This document shows, one piece after another, positions 15,911-24,215 of a stretch of 64,000 nt of DNA (position 1 is its first letter; the number at the start of each line of letters is the position of its first letter). The position numbers and the translations under genes are program-made. The notes under the pieces are model-generated. The model saw only the letters and a list, made by a program, of their open reading frames with translations, was not told the origin of the DNA and did not search any database. This DNA is from JANWWM01 sp046292465 (lineage in GTDB: Bacteria > Bacteroidota > Chlorobiia > Chlorobiales > Thermochlorobacteraceae), in assembly GCA_046292465.1 (NCBI GenBank), contig JBKBRB010000001.1, positions 1-64,000 on the forward strand, read 5' to 3'.

Positions 15911-16474
15911 TTGCCAACCTTGAACGCCGACCATCAGCCTGTCCGTATTGATAATGACACATTCGTCGTCGCCATTACCGAAGCCGAAATTCAATCGCGC
16001 GTCCAAGAATTAGGGCGACAAATCGAGCAAGATTACAAAGGCAAAACACCCATTCTTATCGGCTTGCTCAACGGCGCGTTCATTTTCACGGCTGACCTCT
16101 GCCGCGCGATTACAGACATTGATATCGAGATTGACTTCTACAAACTCTCCAGCTACGGCGACGCGAAAATTTCATCGGGCAACGTCAAACTTCTTAAACC
16201 CATCGACGCCGACATTAAAGGCAGAGATGTGATTGTGATTGACGACATCGTCGATTCAGGACTGTCCATGAACTACATTCGCGAAACCCTGCTTCAAAAA
16301 GAACCTCGCTCGCTTAAATTCTGCGCGCTGCTCTTCAAAGAAGGTGTGTCTGAACTCAACTTCAAGATTGACTACATTGGATTTACGATTCCGAAACATT
16401 TTGTAATCGGCTACGGTTTAGATTACAAGCAGAAGAAACGTAACTTGAAGAGCATCTATAGACTCTCGGAATAA
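15911..16474 (+). CDS. hpt: Hypoxanthine phosphoribosyltransferase
   Basis: A 187-residue purine-salvage enzyme that transfers phosphoribose from PRPP to hypoxanthine or guanine. The PRPP-binding loop VIVIDDIVDSGLS and the C-terminal KHFVIGYGLDYKQKKRNL segment are diagnostic. There is no ATG in frame upstream of the conserved core, so translation must start at a non-ATG codon: TTG at 15911 or TTG at 15920 are the best choices. No clear Shine-Dalgarno sequence is seen. It precedes ftsH by 68 bp on the same strand, an order often seen in bacteria (hpt-ftsH). Confidence 0.92.
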   Translation: MPTLNADHQPVRIDNDTFVVAITEAEIQSRVQELGRQIEQDYKGKTPILIGLLNGAFIFTADLCRAITDIDIEIDFYKLSSYGDAKISSGNVKLLKPIDADIKGRDVIVIDDIVDSGLSMNYIRETLLQKEPRSLKFCALLFKEGVSELNFKIDYIGFTIPKHFVIGYGLDYKQKKRNLKSIYRLSE

Positions 16475-16542
16475 TTGAATGTCGAGACGATTTTCCGTGA
16501 ATCCAACAACAAGTTTAACGGATTAACCAACCAGAAGTAATC

Positions 16543-18552
16543 ATGGCTGAACATGAATTTTTGAAGAATCGTCCCTCCCAACCCAAAAAAGAGAACGCAC
16601 GTAACCGCTTTAAGCCTGTGCGAGAAAGCGACCCTATCTTTAGCAGGAGAAATAACAACAATGGAAACGGCGAGGAAGACGGCACAAAACGCACCATTCG
16701 ATTTCTCGTTTATGGCGTGCTGATTTTTGGCATGTTCCTGTTGTTGCAGAGGCTCTTCTCGCCATCTGAACCACAAGAGCCTGAAATTTCTTACAACGAA
16801 TATGTGCGCTTGCTCGAGAAAAATCTAATTCGCGAGGGTGTGATTGAAAAACTTGATGTAAGTGGAACAGCCTTGTTTAGGGGCAAACTGAAAAATTACG
16901 AGACAATTACAACCATCGACCGAAGCGAAAAACGCACCGATAAATTCGCGGTTAAACTGCCCTCCTTTACAAATGAAGATGCAAAGGTTTTGATAGGAAA
17001 AGACATTGCCTTTCGCGTTGATGTCGAAGAGAGAGGAACATCGCAGATGCTGCTTTACCTTGCGCCTTGGATAATTATTGCGCTAATCTACTTTGTTCTC
17101 ATTCGACGAATGAGCATGCAAAACGGCATGTCGCGCAATGTGTTCAACTTTGGACGCAGCCGTGCAAAAATGATTACAGAAATGGATACGAAGGTAACGT
17201 TCAACGATGTTGCTGGGTGCGAAGAAGCCAAAGAAGAACTGCGCGAAATCGTCGACTTTCTCAAAGCGCCAGAAAAGTATCAAGCATTAGGCGGAAAAAT
17301 TCCGAAAGGCGTGCTTCTGCTCGGTCCTCCAGGAACCGGTAAAACCTTGCTTGCTAAAGCGGTGGCTGGCGAAGCGCGCGTGCCGTTCTTCTCAATGTCG
17401 GGTGCAGACTTTGTCGAGATGTTCGTGGGCGTCGGCGCAAGTCGCGTCAGAGACTTGTTTGAACAAGCGCGTGCAAATGCACCGTGCATTGTGTTTATTG
17501 ATGAGATTGACGCTGTCGGACGACAACGCGGCGCAGGTTTAGGTGGCGGACACGACGAGCGCGAACAAACGCTGAACCAACTGCTTGTCGAGATGGATGG
17601 ATTCAATACAAGCGAAAATATCATCTTGCTTGCCGCAACCAACCGCCCTGATGTGCTTGATTCCGCCTTGCTTCGTCCTGGACGCTTCGACCGACAAGTC
17701 GTGGTCGATAAGCCCGATGTCGTCGGTAGAGAAAAAATCCTCAAAATTCATTTGCGCAAAATTCCAATCGCGCCAGATGTCGATATCAAAGCCATTGCCA
17801 AAGGCACGCCTGGCTTTGCAGGTGCCGATTTAGCGAACCTCTGCAATGAAGCGGCGCTACTTGCTGCACGCGCAAATCGCACCGAAGTTACCAAAGCCGA
17901 CCTCGAAGAAGCGCGCGACAAAGTGTTGATGGGACCTGAACGCAAGAGCGTCTTAATTTCCGCAAAAGATAAAGAAGTAACTGCCTATCACGAATCAGGG
18001 CATGTGCTTGTGGCTAAATTTACCAAAGGCTCCGACCCTGTGCATAAAGTAACGATCATTCCGCGCGGCAGAGCCTTAGGACTGACATCATACCTTCCGC
18101 TCGAGGACAAATACACCTACACGAGAGAATATCTCATCGCCATGATTACTTACGCATTAGGTGGACGCGCCGCAGAAGAAATTATCTACCACGAAATTTC
18201 AACAGGCGCAGGCAACGATATTGAACGTGCTACCGAACTTGCCCGCAAAATGGTCTGCGAATGGGGTATGAGCGAAAAACTCGGGCCACTGAACTACGGC
18301 TCAAAACATCAAGAAGTCTTTCTCGGTCGTGATTTCGGACGCATGCGCGATTATAGCGAAGAAACTGCTGTCGCTATCGACAGCGAAGTGCGCCATATCG
18401 TGATTACCTGCATGCAAGAAGCGAAACGCATTTTGACTGAAAACATCGATATTCTCCATCGCCTTGCAAAGACACTCGTCGAGCGCGAAACTTTGAACAA
18501 TGTGGAAATCGATAAAATTATTGCTGGCGAAGCACTCGCGCCTGTCGAGTGA
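16543..18552 (+). CDS. ftsH: ATP-dependent zinc metalloprotease FtsH
   Basis: A 669-residue membrane-anchored AAA protease that degrades misfolded membrane proteins and regulatory substrates. Two transmembrane segments flank a periplasmic domain (about 46-66 and 167-187). The AAA module has Walker A GPPGTGKT at 261-268, Walker B IVFIDEIDAVG and the SRH region NRPDVLDSALLRPGRFDRQ. The zinc site is HESGH at 483-487. The first 45 residues are Lys/Arg/Asn-rich and cytoplasmic. It lies downstream of hpt on the same strand and is followed after 32 bp by a half-size TauE/SafE protein. Confidence 0.97.
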   Translation: MAEHEFLKNRPSQPKKENARNRFKPVRESDPIFSRRNNNNGNGEEDGTKRTIRFLVYGVLIFGMFLLLQRLFSPSEPQEPEISYNEYVRLLEKNLIREGVIEKLDVSGTALFRGKLKNYETITTIDRSEKRTDKFAVKLPSFTNEDAKVLIGKDIAFRVDVEERGTSQMLLYLAPWIIIALIYFVLIRRMSMQNGMSRNVFNFGRSRAKMITEMDTKVTFNDVAGCEEAKEELREIVDFLKAPEKYQALGGKIPKGVLLLGPPGTGKTLLAKAVAGEARVPFFSMSGADFVEMFVGVGASRVRDLFEQARANAPCIVFIDEIDAVGRQRGAGLGGGHDEREQTLNQLLVEMDGFNTSENIILLAATNRPDVLDSALLRPGRFDRQVVVDKPDVVGREKILKIHLRKIPIAPDVDIKAIAKGTPGFAGADLANLCNEAALLAARANRTEVTKADLEEARDKVLMGPERKSVLISAKDKEVTAYHESGHVLVAKFTKGSDPVHKVTIIPRGRALGLTSYLPLEDKYTYTREYLIAMITYALGGRAAEEIIYHEISTGAGNDIERATELARKMVCEWGMSEKLGPLNYGSKHQEVFLGRDFGRMRDYSEETAVAIDSEVRHIVITCMQEAKRILTENIDILHRLAKTLVERETLNNVEIDKIIAGEALAPVE

Positions 18553-18584
18553 ATCACAAAGGAAAAATAATCAACTAACAAATA

Positions 18585-18953
18585 ATGATTTGGATTGCGC
18601 TTTTAGCGATTGGATTAGCGGCAGGAATTCTGTCGGGCATGTTTGGCATCGGCGGCGGCGTAGTGATTGTGCCAGCACTGGCACTGCTCTTGGGCTTTTC
18701 GCAGCATACTTCAACGGGCACATCGCTCTTAGTATTTCTGCTTCCGGTTGGAATTTTAGGGGCATTGGAGTATTACAAAGCAGGAAAAATTACAACCGAA
18801 CATCTCAAATATGCCACTGTCATTGCATTAAGTTTATTCATCGGGTCGCTCATTGGTTCAAAGGTTGCATTATCCGTTTCAGAAGAGTGGGTTCGCAAGG
18901 GCTTCGCGCTGCTTTTAGTGGTTGTGGCAGTGCGATTGTGGTTCAAGGCTTAA
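18585..18953 (+). CDS. Half-size TauE/SafE (TSUP) family membrane protein
   Basis: A 122-residue membrane protein with about four helices. The sequence AAGILSGMFGIGGGVVIVP is the hallmark of the TauE/SafE sulfite/sulfonate exporter family, where this loop repeats once in each half of a full-length protein of about 250 residues. Only one half is present and it ends with a normal stop, so it would have to dimerise or be a known half-size variant. Substrate is not known. It lies 32 bp after ftsH on the same strand. Confidence 0.8.
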   Translation: MIWIALLAIGLAAGILSGMFGIGGGVVIVPALALLLGFSQHTSTGTSLLVFLLPVGILGALEYYKAGKITTEHLKYATVIALSLFIGSLIGSKVALSVSEEWVRKGFALLLVVVAVRLWFKA

Positions 18954-18972
18954 CCAACTCCTACTCACAAAA

Positions 18973-18988
18973 GTTTGATTTATCAAAC
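18973..18988. promoter_or_regulatory. Palindrome upstream of the HU gene
   Basis: GTTTGA-TTTA-TCAAAC is a perfect 6-bp inverted repeat ending 21 bp before the GTG start of the HU gene. It could be an operator or a small hairpin in the leader. There is no T-run on the plus strand, so it is not a plus-strand terminator. Confidence 0.3.
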
Positions 18989-19009
18989 AACTAATCTTTC
19001 AGTAGTACC

Positions 19010-19309
19010 GTGACAAAAGCAGACATCGTCGGAATTATCGCAAATCGGACAGGGCTCACCAAGCAAGAGACCGAAACCGTCGTAGATGGATTCATACAAA
19101 CCATCATTGAGTCCCTCAAATCAGGCGAACGCATTGAAATCAGAGGCTTCGGCACATTCAACGTGCGCAAAAAAAATAAACGCATCGCCCACAATCCCAG
19201 AACCGGCGAAAAGGTCTACATCGATGAGAAGTATGTGCCGACATTCAAAATCTCCAAAGAGTTCAAATCGGTTGTCAGCGACAAATTAAAGAAAGGATTA
19301 AAGACGTGA
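19010..19309 (+). CDS. HU/IHF family DNA-binding protein
   Basis: A 99-residue histone-like protein that bends and packages DNA. The N-terminal helix-turn-helix dimer region (TKADIVGIIANRTGLTKQET) and the DNA-clasping beta-arm (RNPRTGE-type, here AHNPRTGEKVYI) are clear. Translation starts at GTG (19010). Its stop overlaps the start of the next gene by four bases (GTGA at 19306-19309), which implies translational coupling to the zinc-ribbon/TPR protein. That coupling is not a usual HU neighbourhood. Confidence 0.93.
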   Translation: MTKADIVGIIANRTGLTKQETETVVDGFIQTIIESLKSGERIEIRGFGTFNVRKKNKRIAHNPRTGEKVYIDEKYVPTFKISKEFKSVVSDKLKKGLKT

Positions 19310-20259
19310 CAGCGAACGGATGGAATTCACCGTCAGAAGCCGTTGGAAAAGTAAAAACTTTCTGCCCGTCATGTGGCGTTGCGGTTGCCCCAAGCGATAC
19401 GCAATGCCACAACTGCGGAAGCGATTTAACTGCCAGCGACGAAGACGCTTCAACAACAGACAATCCAGAAGAACGAAAAACCTCTACGCGTTCTGTCAAT
19501 CTTCAATCAGTCAAAAAAGAGCAGGCAATCCTGCTTGCTACAAGCGCTGTCATGTTAGCATTGCTCAGCGTGCTGGGCTATCAAGGGCTCGTTTCAGGTA
19601 AAAAAGGCTTCGCACTTTCAGGCGCGGCAGGCGCAGACGCACAGCCCGAAGCGCAAAATCCATCGGTCAATTCACGCGCGATTCAGCCTGACACTGACGC
19701 CTCACCACTAAAAATAATCACCGATAAATCCGTTTTAGAACGAATTGACGTTTTGAAAGCACAATACGAAAAAGAAACAGATAAAAACAAAAAACGACTT
19801 GCCGCACTTGCGCTCTCCGACATCTTCATTGAAAACGAACGATTAGATTTAGGAGGCGAGTGGAGCATTGCCGCCTTTGAAGCTACCGACCGAAAAGAAC
19901 TCAAACTGCTGCTTCGCGCCGCTAACCTCTACGACGACGCAAAGCAGTATCCAATAGCATCTCAACTTTATGCACGCTATTTAGAACTCGACCCCAAAAA
20001 TCCTGACGCCCGCGTCGACTATGCCATCTGCCTGCTCAATCAAGGCTTGCAGCGTGAAGGCGTTACAGAAATGCGCCGCGTTGTCGATGAACATCCAACC
20101 CACCAAAAAGCGCATCTCAACTTGGGCATTCTTTACGCCCAAATTGAACGATGGGACGAGGCAAGAAAACTTTGGCAAACCGCACGCAATCTCAACCCAA
20201 ATAACGACGCAGGCAAACGCGCCGCCGAACTCCTTGAACGCTACGGCGCACAGCAATAA
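19306..20259 (+). CDS. Zinc-ribbon / single-pass membrane / TPR protein
   Basis: A 317-residue protein built of three parts. The cytoplasmic N-terminal zinc ribbon has C20, C23, C34 and C37 (FCPSCG, CHNCG). A transmembrane helix lies at about 75-95 (AILLATSAVMLALLSVLGYQ). The C-terminal part (about 190-315) contains tetratricopeptide repeats with ELDPKNPDARVDYA and HLNLGILYAQIERWDEA. Such proteins are common membrane-associated scaffolds; the function here is unknown. The start is GTG, overlapping the HU stop. Confidence 0.75.
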   Translation: MTANGWNSPSEAVGKVKTFCPSCGVAVAPSDTQCHNCGSDLTASDEDASTTDNPEERKTSTRSVNLQSVKKEQAILLATSAVMLALLSVLGYQGLVSGKKGFALSGAAGADAQPEAQNPSVNSRAIQPDTDASPLKIITDKSVLERIDVLKAQYEKETDKNKKRLAALALSDIFIENERLDLGGEWSIAAFEATDRKELKLLLRAANLYDDAKQYPIASQLYARYLELDPKNPDARVDYAICLLNQGLQREGVTEMRRVVDEHPTHQKAHLNLGILYAQIERWDEARKLWQTARNLNPNNDAGKRAAELLERYGAQQ

Positions 20260-20260
20260 A

Positions 20261-20283
20261 CGCGCTACAATGCGCGCTTTTTC
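20261..20283 (+). terminator. Possible terminator after the TPR gene
   Basis: CGCGC (20261-20265), a 6-base loop and GCGCG (20272-20276) are followed by CTTTTT. The stem is short. It overlaps the stop of the convergent peptidase gene, so it could serve both strands only weakly. Confidence 0.4.
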
Positions 20284-21962
20284 AGCGGCTCTGCACGATT
20301 CGATAAGTTCCAAGCAACAGCGAAAACAAGCCGCACAACCTTCGCCATTTTTTCAAAGTGAATTTTATCGACTTCGTCATGAATTCCGTGATAATCGGCA
20401 TGTGTGCCGTTGAAGAAGAAAATGACGGGAATGTTGTTCTTGGCAAAATTGTAGTGGTCGCTTCGGTAATAAAATCGATTCGGGTCGTCATCACGGTTGT
20501 ATTTGTAATCCAAAAGCAGATTTTCAGTGAGCGCATTTTCAACTTTGAGAACGCTATCCAAATCGGTCGAGATTTTATCCGAGCCAATCACATAAATGTA
20601 GTTCGGGTTGTCCGAGTGTTCGTAGTCGCCGCCTAAGCGACCAATCATATCGATGTTCAAATTTGCGATGATGTTTTTGAGCGGAAAGGTTGGGTGTTGA
20701 GTGTAGTAAGCCGAGCCGAGCAAGCCTTTTTCTTCGCCTGAAACGGTCAGAAAAATGAGACTGCGTTTCGGCTTGATAGCGTTTTTGGCGAAGGCTTCGG
20801 CAAGAGCGAGCACCGCCGTTGTGCCGCTCCCGTCGTCGTCAGCACCGTTGTAGATGTTGCCACTTGCGCCTGCACCGATGTGGTCGTAGTGCGCTGTAAC
20901 GACGATGGCTTCTTGTTTCATGGTCTCGTCTGAACCTTCAAGCATAGCGCAGACATTTTCCGTCTCCACAATTCTTTCGGAGAAATCAATCACGAGCGAA
21001 ACCGTTGCATCAGGAACATCAAACGAGTTTGGCTTTCCTGTTTTATCAATTTCGGAACGAAGTGTGGAAACGGTTTTGCCGCTTGGCTTCAAGATGTGAT
21101 TGGCAATTTCAGACGAGATGTAAAAAACGGGCACGCTTTGCTTCGGTTGAGCAAGCGGTGAAGCAGTGAGCGATTCTTTTTCACCAACAGGCGACATGGT
21201 GCTCATCACCATCATATCGCGCAGTTCGGGCTTGAGTTGCTCGCGAATCGAAACGCCGTTGAGGTCTGAAACAATCAGCAGAGCGGCGGCTTTTTGCTCA
21301 AATGCCGCACGCGTTTTGACGCGCGAATCGCTCCACTTTGTCGCCGTTGTGCCTGCAAAAATGCTTGATGGATTGTCTTCTTGTGGCTCGCCGCCAAGCA
21401 CTAACACGATTTTATTCTTCGCTGAAACACCCGCGTAGTCAGAATACTTGTAATTGAGTTCGTCGTCAATGCCGTAGCCTGCAAATAACACCGAACCGCT
21501 GACCGACTTTGCCGCGTCGCGAAAATTTCGTCCGAATCCATAAAAATCCTCGAAGAATTTATCATACACTTTCGTCTCTGTTGTTGACTGGCTTTTACCA
21601 CGCTTTGGTTTTACAGGCGACGATATCGAGACGGAAATCGTGCTCTTCGTGCCGAGTTGTTCTTCTTTGACGCGAAATGTTTGAAAGTAACTGCCGCTAT
21701 CGCCCATTGGCTTTAAGCCGAATTTCTCGAACTCTGTGGCAATGTATCGAGCGGCGATTTTTTGACCGCGCTTTGCCGTTTCGCGTCCTTCAAGTTCATC
21801 GCTGGCAAGAAACGAAAGGTGTGCTTTGAGCAAGGTAGGCGTAATGAGCGCGTAGCCTGATTGCGATTTGGAATCGATTGAAAGCGTCGGCGGCACTGGC
21901 GCACTTTGGCACGCACAAACAAAGAGTAAAACGATAGAAAGAAAGCGAGAAACGAAGCGCAT
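20265..21962 (-). CDS. M28 family metallopeptidase with PA domain, probable lipoprotein
   Basis: A 565-residue exported aminopeptidase-like enzyme. The N-terminus MRFVSRFLSIVLLFVCACQS is a signal peptide ending in Cys residues suitable for lipidation. A protease-associated domain lies roughly at 120-280. The catalytic M28 domain shows the paired-zinc ligands: His in TAHYDHIG, Asp in GADDDGSG, Glu-Glu in SGEEKGLLGS, Asp in NIDMIGR and His in RSDHYNF. The expected role is release of N-terminal amino acids from peptides in the periplasm or at the outer membrane. It stands alone, convergent with the TPR gene. Confidence 0.9.
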   Translation of the reverse strand: MRFVSRFLSIVLLFVCACQSAPVPPTLSIDSKSQSGYALITPTLLKAHLSFLASDELEGRETAKRGQKIAARYIATEFEKFGLKPMGDSGSYFQTFRVKEEQLGTKSTISVSISSPVKPKRGKSQSTTETKVYDKFFEDFYGFGRNFRDAAKSVSGSVLFAGYGIDDELNYKYSDYAGVSAKNKIVLVLGGEPQEDNPSSIFAGTTATKWSDSRVKTRAAFEQKAAALLIVSDLNGVSIREQLKPELRDMMVMSTMSPVGEKESLTASPLAQPKQSVPVFYISSEIANHILKPSGKTVSTLRSEIDKTGKPNSFDVPDATVSLVIDFSERIVETENVCAMLEGSDETMKQEAIVVTAHYDHIGAGASGNIYNGADDDGSGTTAVLALAEAFAKNAIKPKRSLIFLTVSGEEKGLLGSAYYTQHPTFPLKNIIANLNIDMIGRLGGDYEHSDNPNYIYVIGSDKISTDLDSVLKVENALTENLLLDYKYNRDDDPNRFYYRSDHYNFAKNNIPVIFFFNGTHADYHGIHDEVDKIHFEKMAKVVRLVFAVAWNLSNRAEPLKKRAL

Positions 21963-22308
21963 ATCGAGATGAAGTTGAGAAAGTGAAAGCGTTGATAATA
22001 GGCGTGCAATGTAAAGAACTCAAAACAAACTTTCATAACACAAGGCTTGCTTTTTTACAAATCATTCTTAAATTCACGCCACTTGATTGAACGCTGTACC
22101 GCTGTTTGTTTGTGTGACACGAAAGAGTTGATGTGCTTGGAAAGCAATGAGGTCGTTACGCTCGGAATCGATGTGCTTGGTTGGAAACGAAGGTCACGCG
22201 ACCGTTTGAGCACATCTTTGTCAAACGATTTTCCCTCACCGCTGCTACCTTCTTCTGCCCGTTCAATTCGTTTTCACAGTTACAAAATCAGAAGCGCGAA
22301 TTGAAACG
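21963..22308. other. Intergenic region before the fakA-fakB fusion
   Basis: A 346-bp stretch between the divergent peptidase and fatty-acid-kinase genes. I see no convincing gene. An 85-codon open frame at 22047-22304 lacks family features and codon character. The notable content is the repeat/hairpin element at 22130-22216. Confidence 0.6.
22130..22216 (+). promoter_or_regulatory. Structured leader with duplicated 5' arm
   Basis: GATGTGCTTGG occurs at 22130-22140 and again at 22170-22180. The second copy can pair with AGCACATC at 22209-22216, with AAAC (22185-22188)/GTTT (22204-22207) and GGTC (22192-22195)/GACC (22200-22203) stacked inside around an ACGC loop. The first copy, which is also followed by GGTC (22151-22154), could pair with the same 3' arm. 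Two mutually exclusive hairpins are therefore possible about 90 bases before the start codon. This is inference from sequence only. Confidence 0.35.
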
Positions 22309-24123
22309 ATGCCTATTCACTATTTGAACGGTCGCCGATTAAAACACGGCATTATTGCAGGTGCGGAATCCGTCATTCTTCGCAAAGAGCATCTCAACAA
22401 AATCAATGTTTTTCCTGTTGCTGATGGCGACACAGGCACCAACATGGCACTGACGCTCAAAGCCGTTGTTGATGCGCTTTACGAATGCGACGACTCTACG
22501 ATTGATGCCGTTGTCTGCTGTGCCGCTGACGCGGCGCTCGTTGGCTCTCGTGGAAATTCAGGCTCAATTTTGGCGCAGTTCTATCAAGGCTTATACGAAG
22601 GCTTGTCAGGCAAGGAACGCGCAAGCACACGCGACTTTGCCAATGCGCTGATGCGCGCAAAAGAATATGCCTACGAAGCAATGATGAACCCTGTTGAAGG
22701 CACAATTCTCACCGTCATTCGCGATTGGGCACACGCCGTTCACGAACTCTCCAACAAGACGGCTGACTTTAAGCATCTCTTTCATGAATCCTACAACGCC
22801 GCTAAACACGCGCTGGCAAAAACGCCTGAACTGCTCAAAGTCAATGGCGAAGCCATCCTGAAAAAAGCCGGCGTTGTCGACTCGGGCGCGCAAGGGTTCG
22901 TCGATATGGTCGAAGGCGTGATGAAATTTATTTCAGAAGGAAATTTGAAGGAAGTCTTCGGCAAGCGCAAGAGTTTCGTAGTTGAAGAAGCACAAGGCGA
23001 AGGTGCGCAGATTGAAGCCAATAGCGACGCCATTACCTTCCAATTCTGCACTGAATTTGTGCTGGAAAACAGCGCATCGTTTGATAAAAAAGTACTGCGT
23101 AAAGAATTGCTCAACTACGGCGATTCGCTCATCATCGGTGGCTCGTCGACCAAGACGAAAGTGCACATTCACACCAACGAACCACAAACCATTTTTGACA
23201 TCGCCGCGCGTTACGGCATTCTGCAAAAAACCAAGTTCGAGGACATGAAGGCGCAACACGAAAACGCCTTCGGCAAAAAGCCTATCGGCATTCTGACCGA
23301 TTCGACGTGCGACCTTCCTGATGAATACCTCGAGGCAAACGACATTACGCTTGTGCCGCTATCGCTACGCTTCGGCGAAGAAGAATTTTTAGACCGTGTA
23401 ACCCTTTCACCCGCCGAATTTTACCGCCGCCTCCAAGACGCCAAAGACCTCCCAAGAACCTCACAACCCTCAACTGCACAATTCAAACAAGCCTTTGACG
23501 ATATGCTCCGCCGCTACGAAAATGTGATTGCGATTATGCTTTCATCAAGCGTTTCAGGCACATATCAAAACGCTAAACTCTCGAGCAAATTTTTCAAAGA
23601 GCGCAATATCGTCGTTATTGATAGCCGAATTGCATCAATGGGGTTAGGATTCTTGGTGCGCGAAGCCGTCGAGATGCGAAATCGTGGCGAATCTGTTGAG
23701 GCAATTACGAATCGACTAAACCACCTGAAAACCAAAATCAAAGCGTTTTTGAGCCTTCAAACGATTGAGAATCTTGTGCGTGGCGGACGGCTCTCCAAAT
23801 CAAAAGGCTTCGTGGCAAAATTGCTTCACATCAATCCTGTTTTGACGTTTGATGAACATGGAAAAGTCGTTCAGTGCGGAAAAGGGATTGGCGAAAAAGG
23901 TGCGCTGAATAAGGCGATTGAACTTGCAATTAACCATGTAAAAGGCAAATCGACAGCGAAAGTGGCGATTGTTTATTCCGATAATCGTGCGCTGGCTGAC
24001 GAAGCCAAATCAAAAATTTTGACTACTCTTCCAAATCTTTCCGTTGAACTCACCCAAATCTCACCTGTGCTGGGGGTTTATGGCGGAAAGGGGTGTGTCG
24101 CAATTATTGCGCTCGCCGAATAA
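22309..24123 (+). CDS. DhaL (FakA)-DegV (FakB) fusion, probable fatty acid kinase
   Basis: A 604-residue fusion. Residues about 10-205 are a DhaL/DAK2 ATP-binding domain with the metal-site motif NVFPVADGDTGTNM (33-46) and GSRGNSGS. Residues about 210-320 correspond to the FakA middle/C-terminal region (KVHIHTNEP at 284-292). Residues about 325-604 are a DegV/FakB fatty-acid-binding domain (PIGILTDSTCDLPDEY, SSSVSGTYQNA). In Firmicutes, FakA and FakB are separate proteins that phosphorylate exogenous fatty acids to acyl-phosphate. Joining both in one chain would make a self-contained kinase. It has its own leader and a strong terminator behind it. Confidence 0.88.
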   Translation: MPIHYLNGRRLKHGIIAGAESVILRKEHLNKINVFPVADGDTGTNMALTLKAVVDALYECDDSTIDAVVCCAADAALVGSRGNSGSILAQFYQGLYEGLSGKERASTRDFANALMRAKEYAYEAMMNPVEGTILTVIRDWAHAVHELSNKTADFKHLFHESYNAAKHALAKTPELLKVNGEAILKKAGVVDSGAQGFVDMVEGVMKFISEGNLKEVFGKRKSFVVEEAQGEGAQIEANSDAITFQFCTEFVLENSASFDKKVLRKELLNYGDSLIIGGSSTKTKVHIHTNEPQTIFDIAARYGILQKTKFEDMKAQHENAFGKKPIGILTDSTCDLPDEYLEANDITLVPLSLRFGEEEFLDRVTLSPAEFYRRLQDAKDLPRTSQPSTAQFKQAFDDMLRRYENVIAIMLSSSVSGTYQNAKLSSKFFKERNIVVIDSRIASMGLGFLVREAVEMRNRGESVEAITNRLNHLKTKIKAFLSLQTIENLVRGGRLSKSKGFVAKLLHINPVLTFDEHGKVVQCGKGIGEKGALNKAIELAINHVKGKSTAKVAIVYSDNRALADEAKSKILTTLPNLSVELTQISPVLGVYGGKGCVAIIALAE

Positions 24124-24146
24124 CATTTAACATTGACAGTGAGAAG

Positions 24147-24189
24147 CAAAGGCGATACGAGGTTTGAGCCGTATCGCCTTTGTGTTTTT
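24147..24189 (+). terminator. Rho-independent terminator
   Basis: A perfect 13-bp inverted repeat: CAAAGGCGATACG (24147-24159) pairs with CGTATCGCCTTTG (24170-24182) across a 10-base loop, followed by TGTTTTTA. It is placed 23 bp after the stop of the DhaL-DegV gene and before the convergent synthase gene. Confidence 0.9.
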
Positions 24190-24215
24190 ATGCGTAAGGA
24201 AATCGGGAAAACTGG

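Noticed and set aside
22047..22304. 85-codon open frame before the DhaL-DegV gene
   Set aside because: No family resemblance, unusual composition, and it covers the repeat/hairpin element, so it is more likely leader DNA.
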